A stretch of 64,000 bases of DNA, from positions 13,246 to 77,245 of the forward strand of contig JACKPZ010000019.1 of assembly GCA_024233135.1 (NCBI GenBank). The letters run 5' to 3'. Shown here one piece after another: positions 42,380 to 51,523 of this stretch. The notes beneath the pieces were generated by a model that did not search any database, had not been told where the DNA came from, and saw only the letters and a list, made by a program, of their open reading frames with translations. Each line of letters begins with the position of its first letter. Position 1 is the first letter of the stretch. Made by a program: the position numbers and the translations under genes. The DNA is from Akkermansiaceae bacterium. GTDB lineage: Bacteria; Verrucomicrobiota; Verrucomicrobiia; Verrucomicrobiales; Akkermansiaceae.

Positions 42380-43152
42380 CAGATGAACGCGAAAACCAGG
42401 AGCGAGAACACGAACAAGGCCAGCGCCGAACACGCGAGCCGGCGGCCCGTCATGCCGCGGATGCCATGCACCCCGAGCACCACCAGATAGGCCAGCCAGA
42501 CAGCCAGCGCGGCCACCAGATGCGGTAGCGCGGACTTGTCATGAGGCATCAGGAAACCCGCCACGATGCCGATGGTGAGAAGGAACCCGCCGAGGCGCAG
42601 CAGGCGGGTGAGCGAGACGAGCAGCTCGCGCACCGGCGGCAGGTTCCGGAACAGGCCGCTTTTCAGATGGTGCTCCTTGAGCTGGTGGTCGAGCACCAGG
42701 AACATGACACCCGCCACCGCGGCGAGGGCCAGCGCGCCGTAGGCGAGCACCGAGGTGGCCGAGTGGGTCTCGTGCCAGGGATTCACCCCCGCGATTTTCT
42801 CCGGCGAGGAGTCGAGCATGCCCGGCAGCAGCGCGGCGGCCTGGAAACAAAACACCACCGGCGCGCTGAAGACGCCGAGCAGCGAGATCCGGTACGCCGG
42901 GCCCACCAACAGGTAAAACAGGGTGAGCGACCACGCGAGAAACACCAGCACCTCGCCGCGGTCGGCGAGCGGGCAGGCGCCGCGGGCCTCGCCGCGCAGG
43001 CCGAGGAACGCGAACTGGCACAGCAGCGTGCCCGCCATCCAGACGACCGTCCAGCGGCTGCGGTGCCCGCGGTGCACCGACCACATGCCCCAGGCCCCCG
43101 CGATGAGCGAGAGCACGGTGGCGGCGACGAGGGTCCAGCGGTCCATGGCCAT
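42379..43152 (-). CDS. HemX/CcsA-type cytochrome c assembly membrane protein
   Basis: 257 residues, about eight membrane segments. The heme-binding part resembles the CcsA/HemX WWD-like region: NPWHETHSATSVLAYGALAL contains the His residues, with a second His in LMPHDKSALPHL. In Bacillus, hemX lies beside hemA and controls GluTR amount; here the gene is translationally coupled to hemA (TGATG). It could act in hemA control or in cytochrome c maturation. Start at the ATG at 43150-43152; the ATG at 43146 is also possible. Confidence 0.75.
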   Translation of the reverse strand: MAMDRWTLVAATVLSLIAGAWGMWSVHRGHRSRWTVVWMAGTLLCQFAFLGLRGEARGACPLADRGEVLVFLAWSLTLFYLLVGPAYRISLLGVFSAPVVFCFQAAALLPGMLDSSPEKIAGVNPWHETHSATSVLAYGALALAAVAGVMFLVLDHQLKEHHLKSGLFRNLPPVRELLVSLTRLLRLGGFLLTIGIVAGFLMPHDKSALPHLVAALAVWLAYLVVLGVHGIRGMTGRRLACSALALFVFSLLVFAFI

Positions 43153-43207
43153 TCCATGGCCTGTGAGGCCGCCGCACGCAAGCGCCGGAAGCAGGAAATC
43201 GCCCGCC

Positions 43208-44890
43208 TCAGTCGCCGGCTTTGCGCACCGTGACGCGGCGCAGGTAGTATTGGTTGAACTCGTCGCCGTCGGAAACGAGCGCGAAGTTGTAGCCCCAGTA
43301 GTTCACGAAACACGGGTCCTCGATGCGCCACGTCGCGGTGTGCCAGCACTCGTTATCGGGGATCGTGTACCAATGCCCGGCGGTCTTGAAACCCTCGGGC
43401 GACTCGTAGACCAGCTTGAAGCCCGCGTTCTTGTTGTCCTCCTTGCGGCGGACCTCGGCGGTGATCTCGATGGGCACGCGGTCGTAGCTGAGAAACGCGG
43501 GATCGACGACGAACAGGTTGCCGCCGGGGATGTCGCCGGCGCGGGCGGACCCGCCGTAGGCGACGACCGCTTTCGCCGCCGCGGCTCCGGAGCGGGTGTG
43601 CAGCCCGCGTTCGGCCTGTCCATCGCCCACGGTCAGGGAAACCGACTCCGCCTTCGAGAAATCGCCGCCCCACGGGAGCGGACGGTCGTTCACGGCGCGT
43701 CCGGCGAGTTTCCCGGGCGGATCGAAGACCAGCAGCGGCGCGACGCCGAGGCTGGTGGTGTCCGCGGTTTGTTCGGTTCCGTCGGTGAGGTCGAGCAGGC
43801 GCAGCGCGGTTTCGAAACGGACATCGTGTTTCCCGTTCCTCGCCCACGCGATGAGCAGCGGACCCTTCGCGCCGTCGAAGAGGAACGCCGGATGCCGACC
43901 GTCGAGCATCACCCACCCGCGATACACCGGACGCTGGCCGAGGTGTTCGATCATGCGGCCCAGCGCGTGATAGGCGGGGCGCGGATTTCCTCTGCCATCG
44001 AGAAGTCCGAGCGGCCCGCTGTCGCCATCGCGTCCCTCGAACCACTGGATGCACGCGACGCCCTGGGCGATGCCCATCGTGTAGGCTTTGATGAGCGCGT
44101 GGGCCTGGGTGTCCACACCCTTGCGCGAGTCGCAGCCAAGCTCGGTGAAAACGACGGGCACGTCCTTCTTCGCCGGGTTGCAGGCGGCGAGCATCTTTCG
44201 CACGGTGGGAACGATGTTCAGATAGACGCTCTCGCTGCCGGTGTTCTCCGCGATGCCGTCGAGGATCTCATACGGGTGGAGGGTGATGTAGTCGAAGTGG
44301 TCCTTCGCGCCGGCGCGGATCGCCCGTTCGAGATAACTGATGTGCGCGGACTTGGCAGCGAGGCCGATCCGGCAATCCGGGTCCGCCGCCTTCGCTTCCT
44401 GATAGGTGCGGACGACGAGTTTCGCATAGTCCGCAGGCGTCTGGTCCGGACCGGTGCCGTTGGGCGGCTCGTTCCACACCTCCCAGCGGCGGATCCGGTC
44501 CTTGCAATGGCCGACGGTGGCGGCGACGTAGGCGCCCCAGGCGTCGAGATTGCGGACCGGCAGGGTGCCGGGTGCGTCCTTCGCGTTCCAGCCGACGTTG
44601 GCATGGAGCAGCCCGCCGAAGATGAAACCATGATCCGCGAGATATGCCATGTGGCTGTCGAGCGCGTCCCACTGGAACCCGCCCGGCGCCGGCTGCACCT
44701 GCGGCCACGTCGTCGGGCAGGCGCGGTAGTAGCGCAGTCCGATCTCCCGCATCTGCGGGATCCAGCGAGTCGCGTCGTTCGCCGAGCGCCCGTTCACGTG
44801 GCAGCTTCCGATGCCGAAGATGCCGAGTTCCGCCGGATCCGCGGCGAGGGCGGCGGTGGCGAGCAACGCGAGAACGAGCGGGGGTTTCAT
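43208..44890 (-). CDS. Exported glycoside hydrolase, clan GH-A (GH39-like)
   Basis: 560 residues with a signal peptide (PLVLALLATAALAAD). A TIM-barrel region shows the clan GH-A acid/base in WEVWNEPPNG (about 147-156) and the nucleophile in PVVFTELGCDSRKG (about 245-258), both Glu and about 100 residues apart, which supports a retaining mechanism. The C-terminal third (about 370-560) is a beta-rich region that may bind carbohydrate. It overlaps by four bases the GH2 gene upstream, so the two work on related material. The substrate cannot be told. Confidence 0.75.
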   Translation of the reverse strand: MKPPLVLALLATAALAADPAELGIFGIGSCHVNGRSANDATRWIPQMREIGLRYYRACPTTWPQVQPAPGGFQWDALDSHMAYLADHGFIFGGLLHANVGWNAKDAPGTLPVRNLDAWGAYVAATVGHCKDRIRRWEVWNEPPNGTGPDQTPADYAKLVVRTYQEAKAADPDCRIGLAAKSAHISYLERAIRAGAKDHFDYITLHPYEILDGIAENTGSESVYLNIVPTVRKMLAACNPAKKDVPVVFTELGCDSRKGVDTQAHALIKAYTMGIAQGVACIQWFEGRDGDSGPLGLLDGRGNPRPAYHALGRMIEHLGQRPVYRGWVMLDGRHPAFLFDGAKGPLLIAWARNGKHDVRFETALRLLDLTDGTEQTADTTSLGVAPLLVFDPPGKLAGRAVNDRPLPWGGDFSKAESVSLTVGDGQAERGLHTRSGAAAAKAVVAYGGSARAGDIPGGNLFVVDPAFLSYDRVPIEITAEVRRKEDNKNAGFKLVYESPEGFKTAGHWYTIPDNECWHTATWRIEDPCFVNYWGYNFALVSDGDEFNQYYLRRVTVRKAGD

Positions 44891-47763
44891 TCCATGGTGG
44901 TGATCTCGAGTTTCGCGTCGGGCAGTCCCTCGGACTTCACGGTGAGCACGGCACGTCCTGGTTTGCCGTCGATGCCGCGCAGGACCACCTGACAGAGGCC
45001 GTTGAAGGCGGGCATGGAGGTTCCCTGGAGCGGCAGGTGGCTGGTCGGGTCGCCATTGCAAACGGCGAGGATCTCGGCCGCGCCGGAGATTTCGAAGTCG
45101 AGCGGGTTCATCGAGCGCGGGACCAACCGGCCCTTCTCATCCGCCACGGTGACGGTGACGTAACAGAGATCGTCGCCATACGCCTTGATCTCCGGGCGGT
45201 CGGCCTCGACCAGAAGTTTCGCCGCCGCGCCGGTGGTCGAACGGTCGGCATCGGCCCAAGGTTTCCCGTTCTTCCATGTCTTCACGACGAGCGTGCCGGG
45301 CTGATAGACCACATCCTCCCAGACGATGCGGTATTCGAATTCCTTCTTCCGCTTGCGGCCGAGCGATTGTCCGTTGAGGAACAACTCGGCTTCGTCGCCG
45401 GAGGTGAACACGTGCACCGGTGTCTTCTCGCCGACGCGTTCCGGCCAGTTCCAGTGCGGCAGGATGTGGGCCATCGGATGCTCCGGCCGCCAGTGCGCTT
45501 GATAGAGATAGTAGCGATCCTTGGGAAACCCGCAAAGGTCGAGGATGCCGAAATACGACGAGCGGGATGGCGCCTTGCCGCCGAGTTTGCGCAGTTCCTC
45601 CATCGCCTTCCTCCGCTCCTCCTCGTTCTGGAAGTTGAGCGCGTTGGTCTGGTCCTGGTTGTAGGGCGTCGGCTCGCCGAAGTAGTCGAAGCCGGTCCAC
45701 ACGTATTCGCCGGCGATGAACGGGTTGCGCTCGAGCAGCTCGAAGTCGAGGTCCGGCCGGTTCGCCCAGCCGGGCGCGTAGAGTTCGTACGAGCTCACCT
45801 GGAAGTCATAGAACCCCTTGCCCTTGTCCCACGAGACCGGGAAGAAGTAACAACCGCGGGTGCTGACGCAGGACGAGCTTTCGCTCACCACCAGAGGTCC
45901 GTCCGGCTTGCGCTTGCGGACCTTGCCGATGATCGAGCGGTCCTTCACCGGGTAGTTGAAACCGACGATGTCCACCGTGTCCGCGAAGGGCGTGAGGGCC
46001 GCTCCGAGGTGGTTGATGCCGAGCGTGACCTGGCGGGTGGGGTCGTGTTTGCGAATCAGCGACGTCAGTTTTTCGGAGACCCAGAACATGTTCGAGCGCC
46101 CCTGCTCGGGGATCTCGTTGCCGGTGCTCCATGCGATCACACAGGGGTGGTTGCGGTCGCGGCGGACGAAGGCGGCGACGTCCTTTTCGTGCCAGTCGTC
46201 GAAGAAGACATGATAGTCGTTCGGCTTCTTGCCGAGTTTCCATGCGTCGAACAACTCGTCGAGCACGAGGACGCCCATGCGGTCGCAGAGAGCGAGGAAA
46301 CCCGGTGCGGGAGGATTGTGCGAGGTGCGGATCGAGTTGCAGCCCATCTCCTTGAGAAGTTCGATCTGCCGCTCCGCCGCGCGGGTGTGGAAGGCGCTGC
46401 CGATGGCGCCGAGATCGTGGTGGTTGCAGACGCCCTTGAGCTGGACGCGCTTGCCGTTGAGATAAAACCCGTCGGCTTTCCACTCCGCGCTGCGGATGCC
46501 GATGGAACACGTTTCGACGTCGAGTTTTTCATCGCCGCGGAGCAGGGTGCTGCGGAGTTGATAGAGATACGGGTTTTCCGTGCTCCACAGGGTGGGCGAG
46601 GGCAGCTTGATGCGCGCGGTGGTGTCCGCGGACCGGCTGGAGGCGACGCGTTCGCCCGATGCGTCGAGGATTTCATGGACCACCTCGCATCCGCTTCCCG
46701 CGCCTTCGAGTTCGCAGCTCACGACGACTTCGGCCGAGCCGTCCGTGATCTGCTCCGCGCGGGCGAAGATGCTGTTGCGGACGAAGTGCGTCGGGTGGGC
46801 GCGAACCAGCCAGACGTGCCGGTAGATGCCTGCGCCGGGATACCAGCGCGACGACTGAGGTTGGTTTTCGAGGCGCACGGTGACGAGGTTCTCCGCGCCG
46901 GGTTTCACGAACGGGGTGATGTCGATGGCGAACGAGTTGTATCCATATTTCCACTCGCCCGCCTTCTCGCCGTTCACATACACCGTCGGCTGGGCCATCG
47001 CGCCATCGAAGACCAGGCTGAGGTGTTTGCCGGCATCTTCGGCGCCGGGTTGGAAACGCTTGCGATACCAGCCGATGCCGGCCCACGGCAGCTTGCCCGT
47101 CTCGTTCGGCAGGTCCATGCGGAACGGTCCTTCGATCGCCCAGTCGTGCGGAAGATCGAGCGTGCGCCAAGACTTGTCGTCGAAGTCGGGATGCGCCGGC
47201 GAAAGCGATGCATCACCGGCGTGCTCCGGATGCAATGCCTTGCCCGCGGCGTCGAGCAAGCAGAGTTCACGGATGCTCGCCCATTGGGTCTTCGGAAGCT
47301 CACCGAGGCTGACACGGACGTAGCGTGCCTCCGACTGCTTGGAAACCATCGCTTTTCCGGAGATGTCGCGGTTCTTCATTTCATCGGCGAGAAGTTCCCA
47401 CTTCGATCCATCGGATGAAATTTCGACGCGGTAGGGATAGACGGCCTCCTTTTCCCACTGGATGCCGACGGACGAGAACTCCACAGGGCGGCCGTAGTCG
47501 ATGCTCAGGCTCTCGCCGATATCCGGTCCGGCGGCGCACCATCGCGTGTCCGGATCTCCGTCGATGGCGTTGGCCGCGGGGTTGCCGCTTTCCTCGCTCG
47601 ATGCGGTGGCGAACTCCGCCCCGGCTCCGGGCTCCGCCTTGCGGGCGCCGTCCGGCATTTCGCCGAATCGGGCGAAGCGCCAATCCCGGTCGAACGATTC
47701 GCGTTGCGCGCCGGCGGCGCCGGTGAGGGTGGCGAGAAACAAAGCGATCGCGTGGGTTTTCAT
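44887..47763 (-). CDS. Exported GH2 beta-galactosidase-like enzyme with inserted CBM32-type domain
   Basis: 958 residues with signal peptide (THAIALFLATLTGAAGA). After a short start of the sugar-binding domain, a discoidin/CBM32-like insert occupies about 50-165 (ATASSEESGNPAANAIDGDP, DTRWCAAGPDIGESLSIDYG). The GH2 sandwich resumes with WRTLDLPHDWAIEGPF. In the barrel the acid/base is WSTGNEIPEQG (about 550) and the nucleophile is probably VVSESSSCVSTRG (about 625); EYVWTGFDYFGEP follows. A DUF4982-like and Ig-like region ends the chain. It overlaps the GH39-like gene (ATGA). Confidence 0.85.
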   Translation of the reverse strand: MKTHAIALFLATLTGAAGAQRESFDRDWRFARFGEMPDGARKAEPGAGAEFATASSEESGNPAANAIDGDPDTRWCAAGPDIGESLSIDYGRPVEFSSVGIQWEKEAVYPYRVEISSDGSKWELLADEMKNRDISGKAMVSKQSEARYVRVSLGELPKTQWASIRELCLLDAAGKALHPEHAGDASLSPAHPDFDDKSWRTLDLPHDWAIEGPFRMDLPNETGKLPWAGIGWYRKRFQPGAEDAGKHLSLVFDGAMAQPTVYVNGEKAGEWKYGYNSFAIDITPFVKPGAENLVTVRLENQPQSSRWYPGAGIYRHVWLVRAHPTHFVRNSIFARAEQITDGSAEVVVSCELEGAGSGCEVVHEILDASGERVASSRSADTTARIKLPSPTLWSTENPYLYQLRSTLLRGDEKLDVETCSIGIRSAEWKADGFYLNGKRVQLKGVCNHHDLGAIGSAFHTRAAERQIELLKEMGCNSIRTSHNPPAPGFLALCDRMGVLVLDELFDAWKLGKKPNDYHVFFDDWHEKDVAAFVRRDRNHPCVIAWSTGNEIPEQGRSNMFWVSEKLTSLIRKHDPTRQVTLGINHLGAALTPFADTVDIVGFNYPVKDRSIIGKVRKRKPDGPLVVSESSSCVSTRGCYFFPVSWDKGKGFYDFQVSSYELYAPGWANRPDLDFELLERNPFIAGEYVWTGFDYFGEPTPYNQDQTNALNFQNEEERRKAMEELRKLGGKAPSRSSYFGILDLCGFPKDRYYLYQAHWRPEHPMAHILPHWNWPERVGEKTPVHVFTSGDEAELFLNGQSLGRKRKKEFEYRIVWEDVVYQPGTLVVKTWKNGKPWADADRSTTGAAAKLLVEADRPEIKAYGDDLCYVTVTVADEKGRLVPRSMNPLDFEISGAAEILAVCNGDPTSHLPLQGTSMPAFNGLCQVVLRGIDGKPGRAVLTVKSEGLPDAKLEITTME

Positions 47764-47867
47764 GGTCCTTCCTGCGGATCGTCCGGCGCGTGCACGGGCC
47801 GGGCAAGCATCGATTCCCGCGTTCTTCGGACTTTCCACGGCCGCGCGGCGTCGGTAGCGTCCGGCCC

Positions 47868-48551
47868 ATGATGCGCGCCTGCTTCCGCACCCTTGTTTGT
47901 GTGTTCCTTCTCATCGCCCCGGCGTGGGCGGACCACGTCATCGTCACCGGTGGTCCCGCCCTCCGGAAATGGGAGGACCTCCGCGTACCGCAGGACCGTC
48001 ACGACCGGTGGTGGGCAAACTTCGTGCGCGCGTCCACGCTGCGGATGGCAGAGGTGCGCCAGGCCTACGGCTCGAACGCGCCGCTGGTGTGGATGGTCTA
48101 CCGCCCGGGATATCAGGCGCGCGGCCGTGAGGATGGCAAACCCTACACCCAGTGGATCACCGAGCAGGCCGCGAAACGCCGGGCCACCCTCATCTGGTTC
48201 GACGGCGGACAGGATTTCATCCGCAAGCTCAACTCCCGCCCGCGCGGCTCGATCCAGACCTTCGATTTCTTCGGCCACTCGAACAAACACGCATTCATGT
48301 TCGACTACGGCAGCGACATCATGGCTGCCTCCATCGCGTGTCTGCACGAGCGCGACCTCCCGCGCATCAAGGGCTCCGTCTTCCAACGCAGCGCTTACTG
48401 CAAGAGCTGGGGCTGTCACACCGGTGAAAGCATGAGCGGTCACTGGAAAGGCGCCACCGGCGTGCCGCTCGAAGGCGCCAAGGGGCCGACCGACTACACC
48501 GTGGTGGGGCAGGGGCAACTGCCCCGCGTGAAAGGAAGCTGGGCCCGGTGA
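47868..48551 (+). CDS. Exported hypothetical protein, 227 aa
   Basis: Signal peptide (TLVCVFLLIAPAWA, start at 47868 or the adjacent ATG 47871). The mature part has an alpha/beta look: DHVIVTGGPALRKWEDLRVP, LVWMVYRPGYQARG, RATLIWFDGGQDFIRKLN, FDFFGHSNKHAFMFDYGSDI and AYCKSWGCHTGESMSGHWKG, the last with two Cys and His residues. This resembles C25/caspase-like or CHAT-fold peptidases, where GHS and CHTG would place His and Cys, but length and order are not enough to claim it. Its stop overlaps the DUF58 start (GTGA). Confidence 0.55.
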   Translation: MMRACFRTLVCVFLLIAPAWADHVIVTGGPALRKWEDLRVPQDRHDRWWANFVRASTLRMAEVRQAYGSNAPLVWMVYRPGYQARGREDGKPYTQWITEQAAKRRATLIWFDGGQDFIRKLNSRPRGSIQTFDFFGHSNKHAFMFDYGSDIMAASIACLHERDLPRIKGSVFQRSAYCKSWGCHTGESMSGHWKGATGVPLEGAKGPTDYTVVGQGQLPRVKGSWAR

Positions 48552-49864
48552 TCCCGAACCGCCGGCTCCTGCTGCTTGCCGCGTGCTGGGTGTTCGGCGG
48601 AGTGCTCGCCATCGCCCTGCCGGCCGCTCTGCCGGCCGCTCTGCCGGCGTGGAAACTGGCGGGTCTGGGCCTGCTCGCGGTGGCGCTTGCCGATGCGGTC
48701 ATCGTTCGGTTCGCGGCGGCGCCTGTGGTCACGCGCCGGCTGCCGGAACGATTCGCCCAAGGGGTGGATTCGGATGTCCGCCTGCAGATCACCAACCGCA
48801 GCCGGCTGCCCGCGCGCTGCGAAGTCTTCGACGGCATCCCGCAGGGAGCGAAGGCGGAAACCCTGCCGTGCGCTTGCGAACTCGAGCCGTCGAGGAACGT
48901 GCGGATCGAGCACCCCGTCTCGATGGACCAGCGGGGCGAGGCGGTTTTCGGGCAGGTTGAGATTCTTCGCGAGTCGCCGCTCGGTCTTTGGCAGCGCAAG
49001 ACCCGCCACCTCGGCGAAGAGCGAGTGAAGGTGTATCCGAACTACGAACCGGTCATTCGTTTCGCCCTTCTGGCATTGCAACATCGCGAGAGTCCCATGG
49101 GCATCGTCCGCCGCCCGCGCGCCGGGACGAGCCGGGATTTCCACCAGCTCCGCGACTACCGTGATGGCGACCCGTTCACACAGATCGACTGGAAGGCCTC
49201 GTCCCGCCGGCAGGTGCTCATCAGCCGCGACTATCAGGAACAACGCGATCAATCGGTGGTCTTCCTCATCGACACCGGACGCCGCATGCGGGCGCTCGAC
49301 CACGGCGTGCCGCAGCTCGACCACGTGTTGAACGCGGTGCTGCTCGTGTCCCACGTGGCCTTGCGGCAGGGCGACCACCTCGCGGTGAAATCGTTCGGCG
49401 GCACCGACCGCTGGCTGCCGCCGGTGAAGGGAGCGCATGCGATGCCCGTGCTGCTCAACCACCTCTACGACTACCAGGCCACGCCGGAACCAAGCGACTT
49501 CGCCGCCGCCGTCGAGCGCTTGATGGCGCTGCAGCGCCGCCGCTCGCTCGTCATCGTGGTCACCAACCTCCGTGGCGAGGACGGCAACGAACTGCTGCCA
49601 TCGCTGCAGGTGCTTTCCACCCGCCACCTCGTCCTGCTCGCCAGCATGAGGGAAGGGGATGTGCAGGAAGCGCTCCGCAAACCGGTCGAGTCCCTGCGCG
49701 GCGCGCTCCGCTATCTCGCCGCCGGACGCTACGATCAGGAACGCCGCGAAATCCTCGCCGCGCTCGGCGCATCCGGTATTCTCACGCTCGACTGCACGGC
49801 CGCGGAATTCCCGATCGCGCTTGCCAATCGCTACCTCGACGTGAAGGCGGCGGGGCGCCTCTGA
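48548..49864 (+). CDS. DUF58 protein
   Basis: 438 residues from a GTG that overlaps the preceding stop. Two N-terminal membrane helices (about 8-56), then the DUF58 core: RRPRAGTSRDFHQLRDYRDG followed by DPFTQIDWKASSRRQVLI, the hallmark segment, and a von Willebrand A-like fold with FLIDTGRRMRALD. DUF58 proteins are often encoded with MoxR ATPases and transglutaminases, which are not seen here. The N-terminus contains a 12-bp tandem repeat giving ALPAALPAALPAW. Confidence 0.85.
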   Translation: MIPNRRLLLLAACWVFGGVLAIALPAALPAALPAWKLAGLGLLAVALADAVIVRFAAAPVVTRRLPERFAQGVDSDVRLQITNRSRLPARCEVFDGIPQGAKAETLPCACELEPSRNVRIEHPVSMDQRGEAVFGQVEILRESPLGLWQRKTRHLGEERVKVYPNYEPVIRFALLALQHRESPMGIVRRPRAGTSRDFHQLRDYRDGDPFTQIDWKASSRRQVLISRDYQEQRDQSVVFLIDTGRRMRALDHGVPQLDHVLNAVLLVSHVALRQGDHLAVKSFGGTDRWLPPVKGAHAMPVLLNHLYDYQATPEPSDFAAAVERLMALQRRRSLVIVVTNLRGEDGNELLPSLQVLSTRHLVLLASMREGDVQEALRKPVESLRGALRYLAAGRYDQERREILAALGASGILTLDCTAAEFPIALANRYLDVKAAGRL

Positions 49865-49959
49865 AAAAGGTTCGAAAAACGCGATCGCGGAATGCCGCTG
49901 CGGCCGATTTGTGGCATGCTCGCTTGCGTAAGGGATAGCACAACAGCCCCCCAAAGGGC

Positions 49960-50002
49960 CCACGGGCGTCGGTTTTAGGGAGCCGGCGCCCGTGGTTTTT
50001 TT
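49960..50002 (+). terminator. Strong rho-independent terminator
   Basis: Stem CCACGGGCG-T-CGG pairing with CCG-G-CGCCCGTGG (12 pairs with one mismatch), loop TTTTAGGGAG, then seven T. It stands 96 bases after the DUF58 stop, so it may terminate that transcript, or end a small RNA from 49900 onward. Confidence 0.8.
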
Positions 50003-50159
50003 ATGGCCCGGGGCTTCGCGAAACACCTCGAAAACGGGACTCATCGCGCCACACCCATTGCGGGTAATTTTGTGAAACATTCGTTGGAATCCGCGGGTTT
50101 CTGTGACATTTTTTGGCATAGCGGAAAGTTTGCTTGCGGAATTTTAAATTTCGTGTGAT

Positions 50160-50355
50160 CTGTCTTTCACGGTTCTCCGAATTTCCGTCTCCACGGATCT
50201 TTTGGAGGTCCGTCATTTCCAGACTCCGATCGACCGAGGCGTTCGCCTTGCGGATCTCCGGGGGGACATCCGCCAAGGTTCTTGGTCCCGATCGGATTCT
50301 TTGGGGGGAATGTGCTACAAACGGGGCGCGGTTCGGCAACGGACCGCGCCTTTTT
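50160..50355 (+). ncRNA. Candidate structured RNA ending in a terminator
   Basis: There is no coding frame in the gap. Successive stems are ACGGA/TCCGT (50193-50213), an outer stem TCCGATCG/CGATCGGA (50225-50232 with 50289-50296), extended by CCA/TGG outside, and an inner stem CCTTGCGGAT/ATCCGCCAAGG (50246-50255 with 50268-50278). The run closes with GGCGCGGT/ACCGCGCC and TTTTT (50325-50355). It could be a small RNA or a leader/attenuator of the SLBB gene that starts at 50413. The 5' end is not defined and I do not recognise a known RNA family. Confidence 0.4.
50325..50355 (+). terminator. Rho-independent terminator before the SLBB gene
   Basis: GGCGCGGT stem, loop TCGGCAACGG, ACCGCGCC, then TTTTT. 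Eight perfect pairs. It lies 58 bases before the next start codon and closes the structured region described separately. Confidence 0.8.
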
Positions 50356-50412
50356 CCTGTCCGGAGGGGCGGGTGGGTTGAACGGGAGCGGTGATTTGAT
50401 ACCCTCCGGCCG

Positions 50413-50745
50413 ATGAATCGCAGGACCGCACTCTTGTTTCTCGTGGGCATGCCCGTGCTCGGCGCGGAGAAGGAAAAACCTCAGCCGAAGGTGGACGGGC
50501 CGTCGATCGCGGTGGGCGGGCAGGTGGAGAAACCCGGACCGCAGGCCTTCCGACGCGACACCACGGTGCTCGCCGCGATTTTCTCCGCCGGCGGTGCCAC
50601 CAAGTTCGCCGCGCTCCGACGGGTGAAAATCCACCGCGGCGGGAAAACCAAAGTCGTCGATCTGACCAAGGAAGCGGGAAAGCTCGAGAAGGTTCAGGAC
50701 GGCGATGTGATCGAGGTGCCGCAAATGAATCTCTTCGGCCGATGA
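50413..50745 (+). CDS. Small exported SLBB-domain protein
   Basis: 110 residues. Short signal peptide (TALLFLVGMPVLGAE), then a single SLBB (beta-grasp) domain: SIAVGGQVEKPGPQAF, TTVLAAIFSAGGATKF, ALRRVKIHRGGKTKVVDLTK, VQDGDVIEVPQMNLF. In Wza-type polysaccharide export proteins this domain follows a poly-export domain; here it stands alone. It could be a periplasmic ligand-binding or adaptor protein. It lies just after a strong terminator and 58 bases before the RDD gene. Confidence 0.7.
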   Translation: MNRRTALLFLVGMPVLGAEKEKPQPKVDGPSIAVGGQVEKPGPQAFRRDTTVLAAIFSAGGATKFAALRRVKIHRGGKTKVVDLTKEAGKLEKVQDGDVIEVPQMNLFGR

Positions 50746-50803
50746 GGCCCGGAAATCGGCTGGAGCCCGCCGGCACACGAGCTTAGCCTCCGCGCCGTCA
50801 CCC

Positions 50804-51520
50804 ATGGAGAAGATCGACACCCTGCAAACCGTCGAGCTGGCGGAAGGAGTCGAAATCCGGCTGCGCACCGCCGGTCCGATGCTGCGCGCCGGTGCCTACA
50901 TGATCGATTTCCTGATCCGCGTCGCCATCCTCGTCCTTGGCGGGATGCTCGCCGTCTTCGCCGGCATCGCGGTCGGTGAAAACGTGGTGCAGGGGCTCAT
51001 CCTGCTGTGCTGGTTCCTGCTCGACTGGATCTATCCGGTGGTCTTCGAGAGCGGCAAACGCGGAGCGACCCCGGGCAAGCGGGCGATGGGCTTGCGCGTG
51101 GTGCAGGCGAACGGTTCGCCCATCACCGTCGGCCAGGCGGTGGTGCGGAATTTCCTCCGCTTCATCGATGGCATGCCGTTTTTCACCTATGGATTCGGCG
51201 TCGCGAGTTGTCTGGCGTCGCGCCGGTTCCAGCGCCTCGGCGATCTCGCCGCCGGAACGGTGGTCGTGTATGCGAGGCTGCCGTCGTCGCCGATCGTCGC
51301 CGCCCCGCCGCCGGTATCCGCCATCGCGCCGCCGATCGCGCTCGGTGCGGATGAAATCCGCGCGCTCACGCAATTCCGCGAGCGTGCGGGCCTGTGGACG
51401 GAAGCCCGGCGGGTGGAACTCGCCGACCACGCGAGCGAACTCACCGGGGCGACGGGTATGCCCGGCGTCACCCGCCTGATGGCGATGGCCCACTGGCTCC
51501 AGGAGCGCCGGGGGAGCTGA
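50804..51520 (+). CDS. RDD-family membrane protein
   Basis: 238 residues. The RDD domain (about 22-150) shows AGPMLRAGAYMIDFLIRVAI with the Arg/Asp pair, two to three membrane helices, the hallmark ESGKRGATPGKRAMGLRVVQ, and RRFQRLGDLAAGTVVV. The remaining 80 residues are a cytoplasmic tail. RDD proteins may act as small-molecule or Na+/H+ transporters. Same strand as the SLBB gene and convergent with the cytochrome-WD40 gene. Confidence 0.85.
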   Translation: MEKIDTLQTVELAEGVEIRLRTAGPMLRAGAYMIDFLIRVAILVLGGMLAVFAGIAVGENVVQGLILLCWFLLDWIYPVVFESGKRGATPGKRAMGLRVVQANGSPITVGQAVVRNFLRFIDGMPFFTYGFGVASCLASRRFQRLGDLAAGTVVVYARLPSSPIVAAPPPVSAIAPPIALGADEIRALTQFRERAGLWTEARRVELADHASELTGATGMPGVTRLMAMAHWLQERRGS

Positions 51521-51523
51521 ATC

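Noticed and set aside
49913..49930. Sigma-54-like promoter TGGCATG...TTGCG
   Set aside because: GG and GC are 11 bases apart here; sigma-54 sites need 10.
50160..50355. RNase P, tmRNA or SRP RNA
   Set aside because: The hallmark conserved segments of these RNAs, such as GAGGAAAGTCC for RNase P, were not found by eye.
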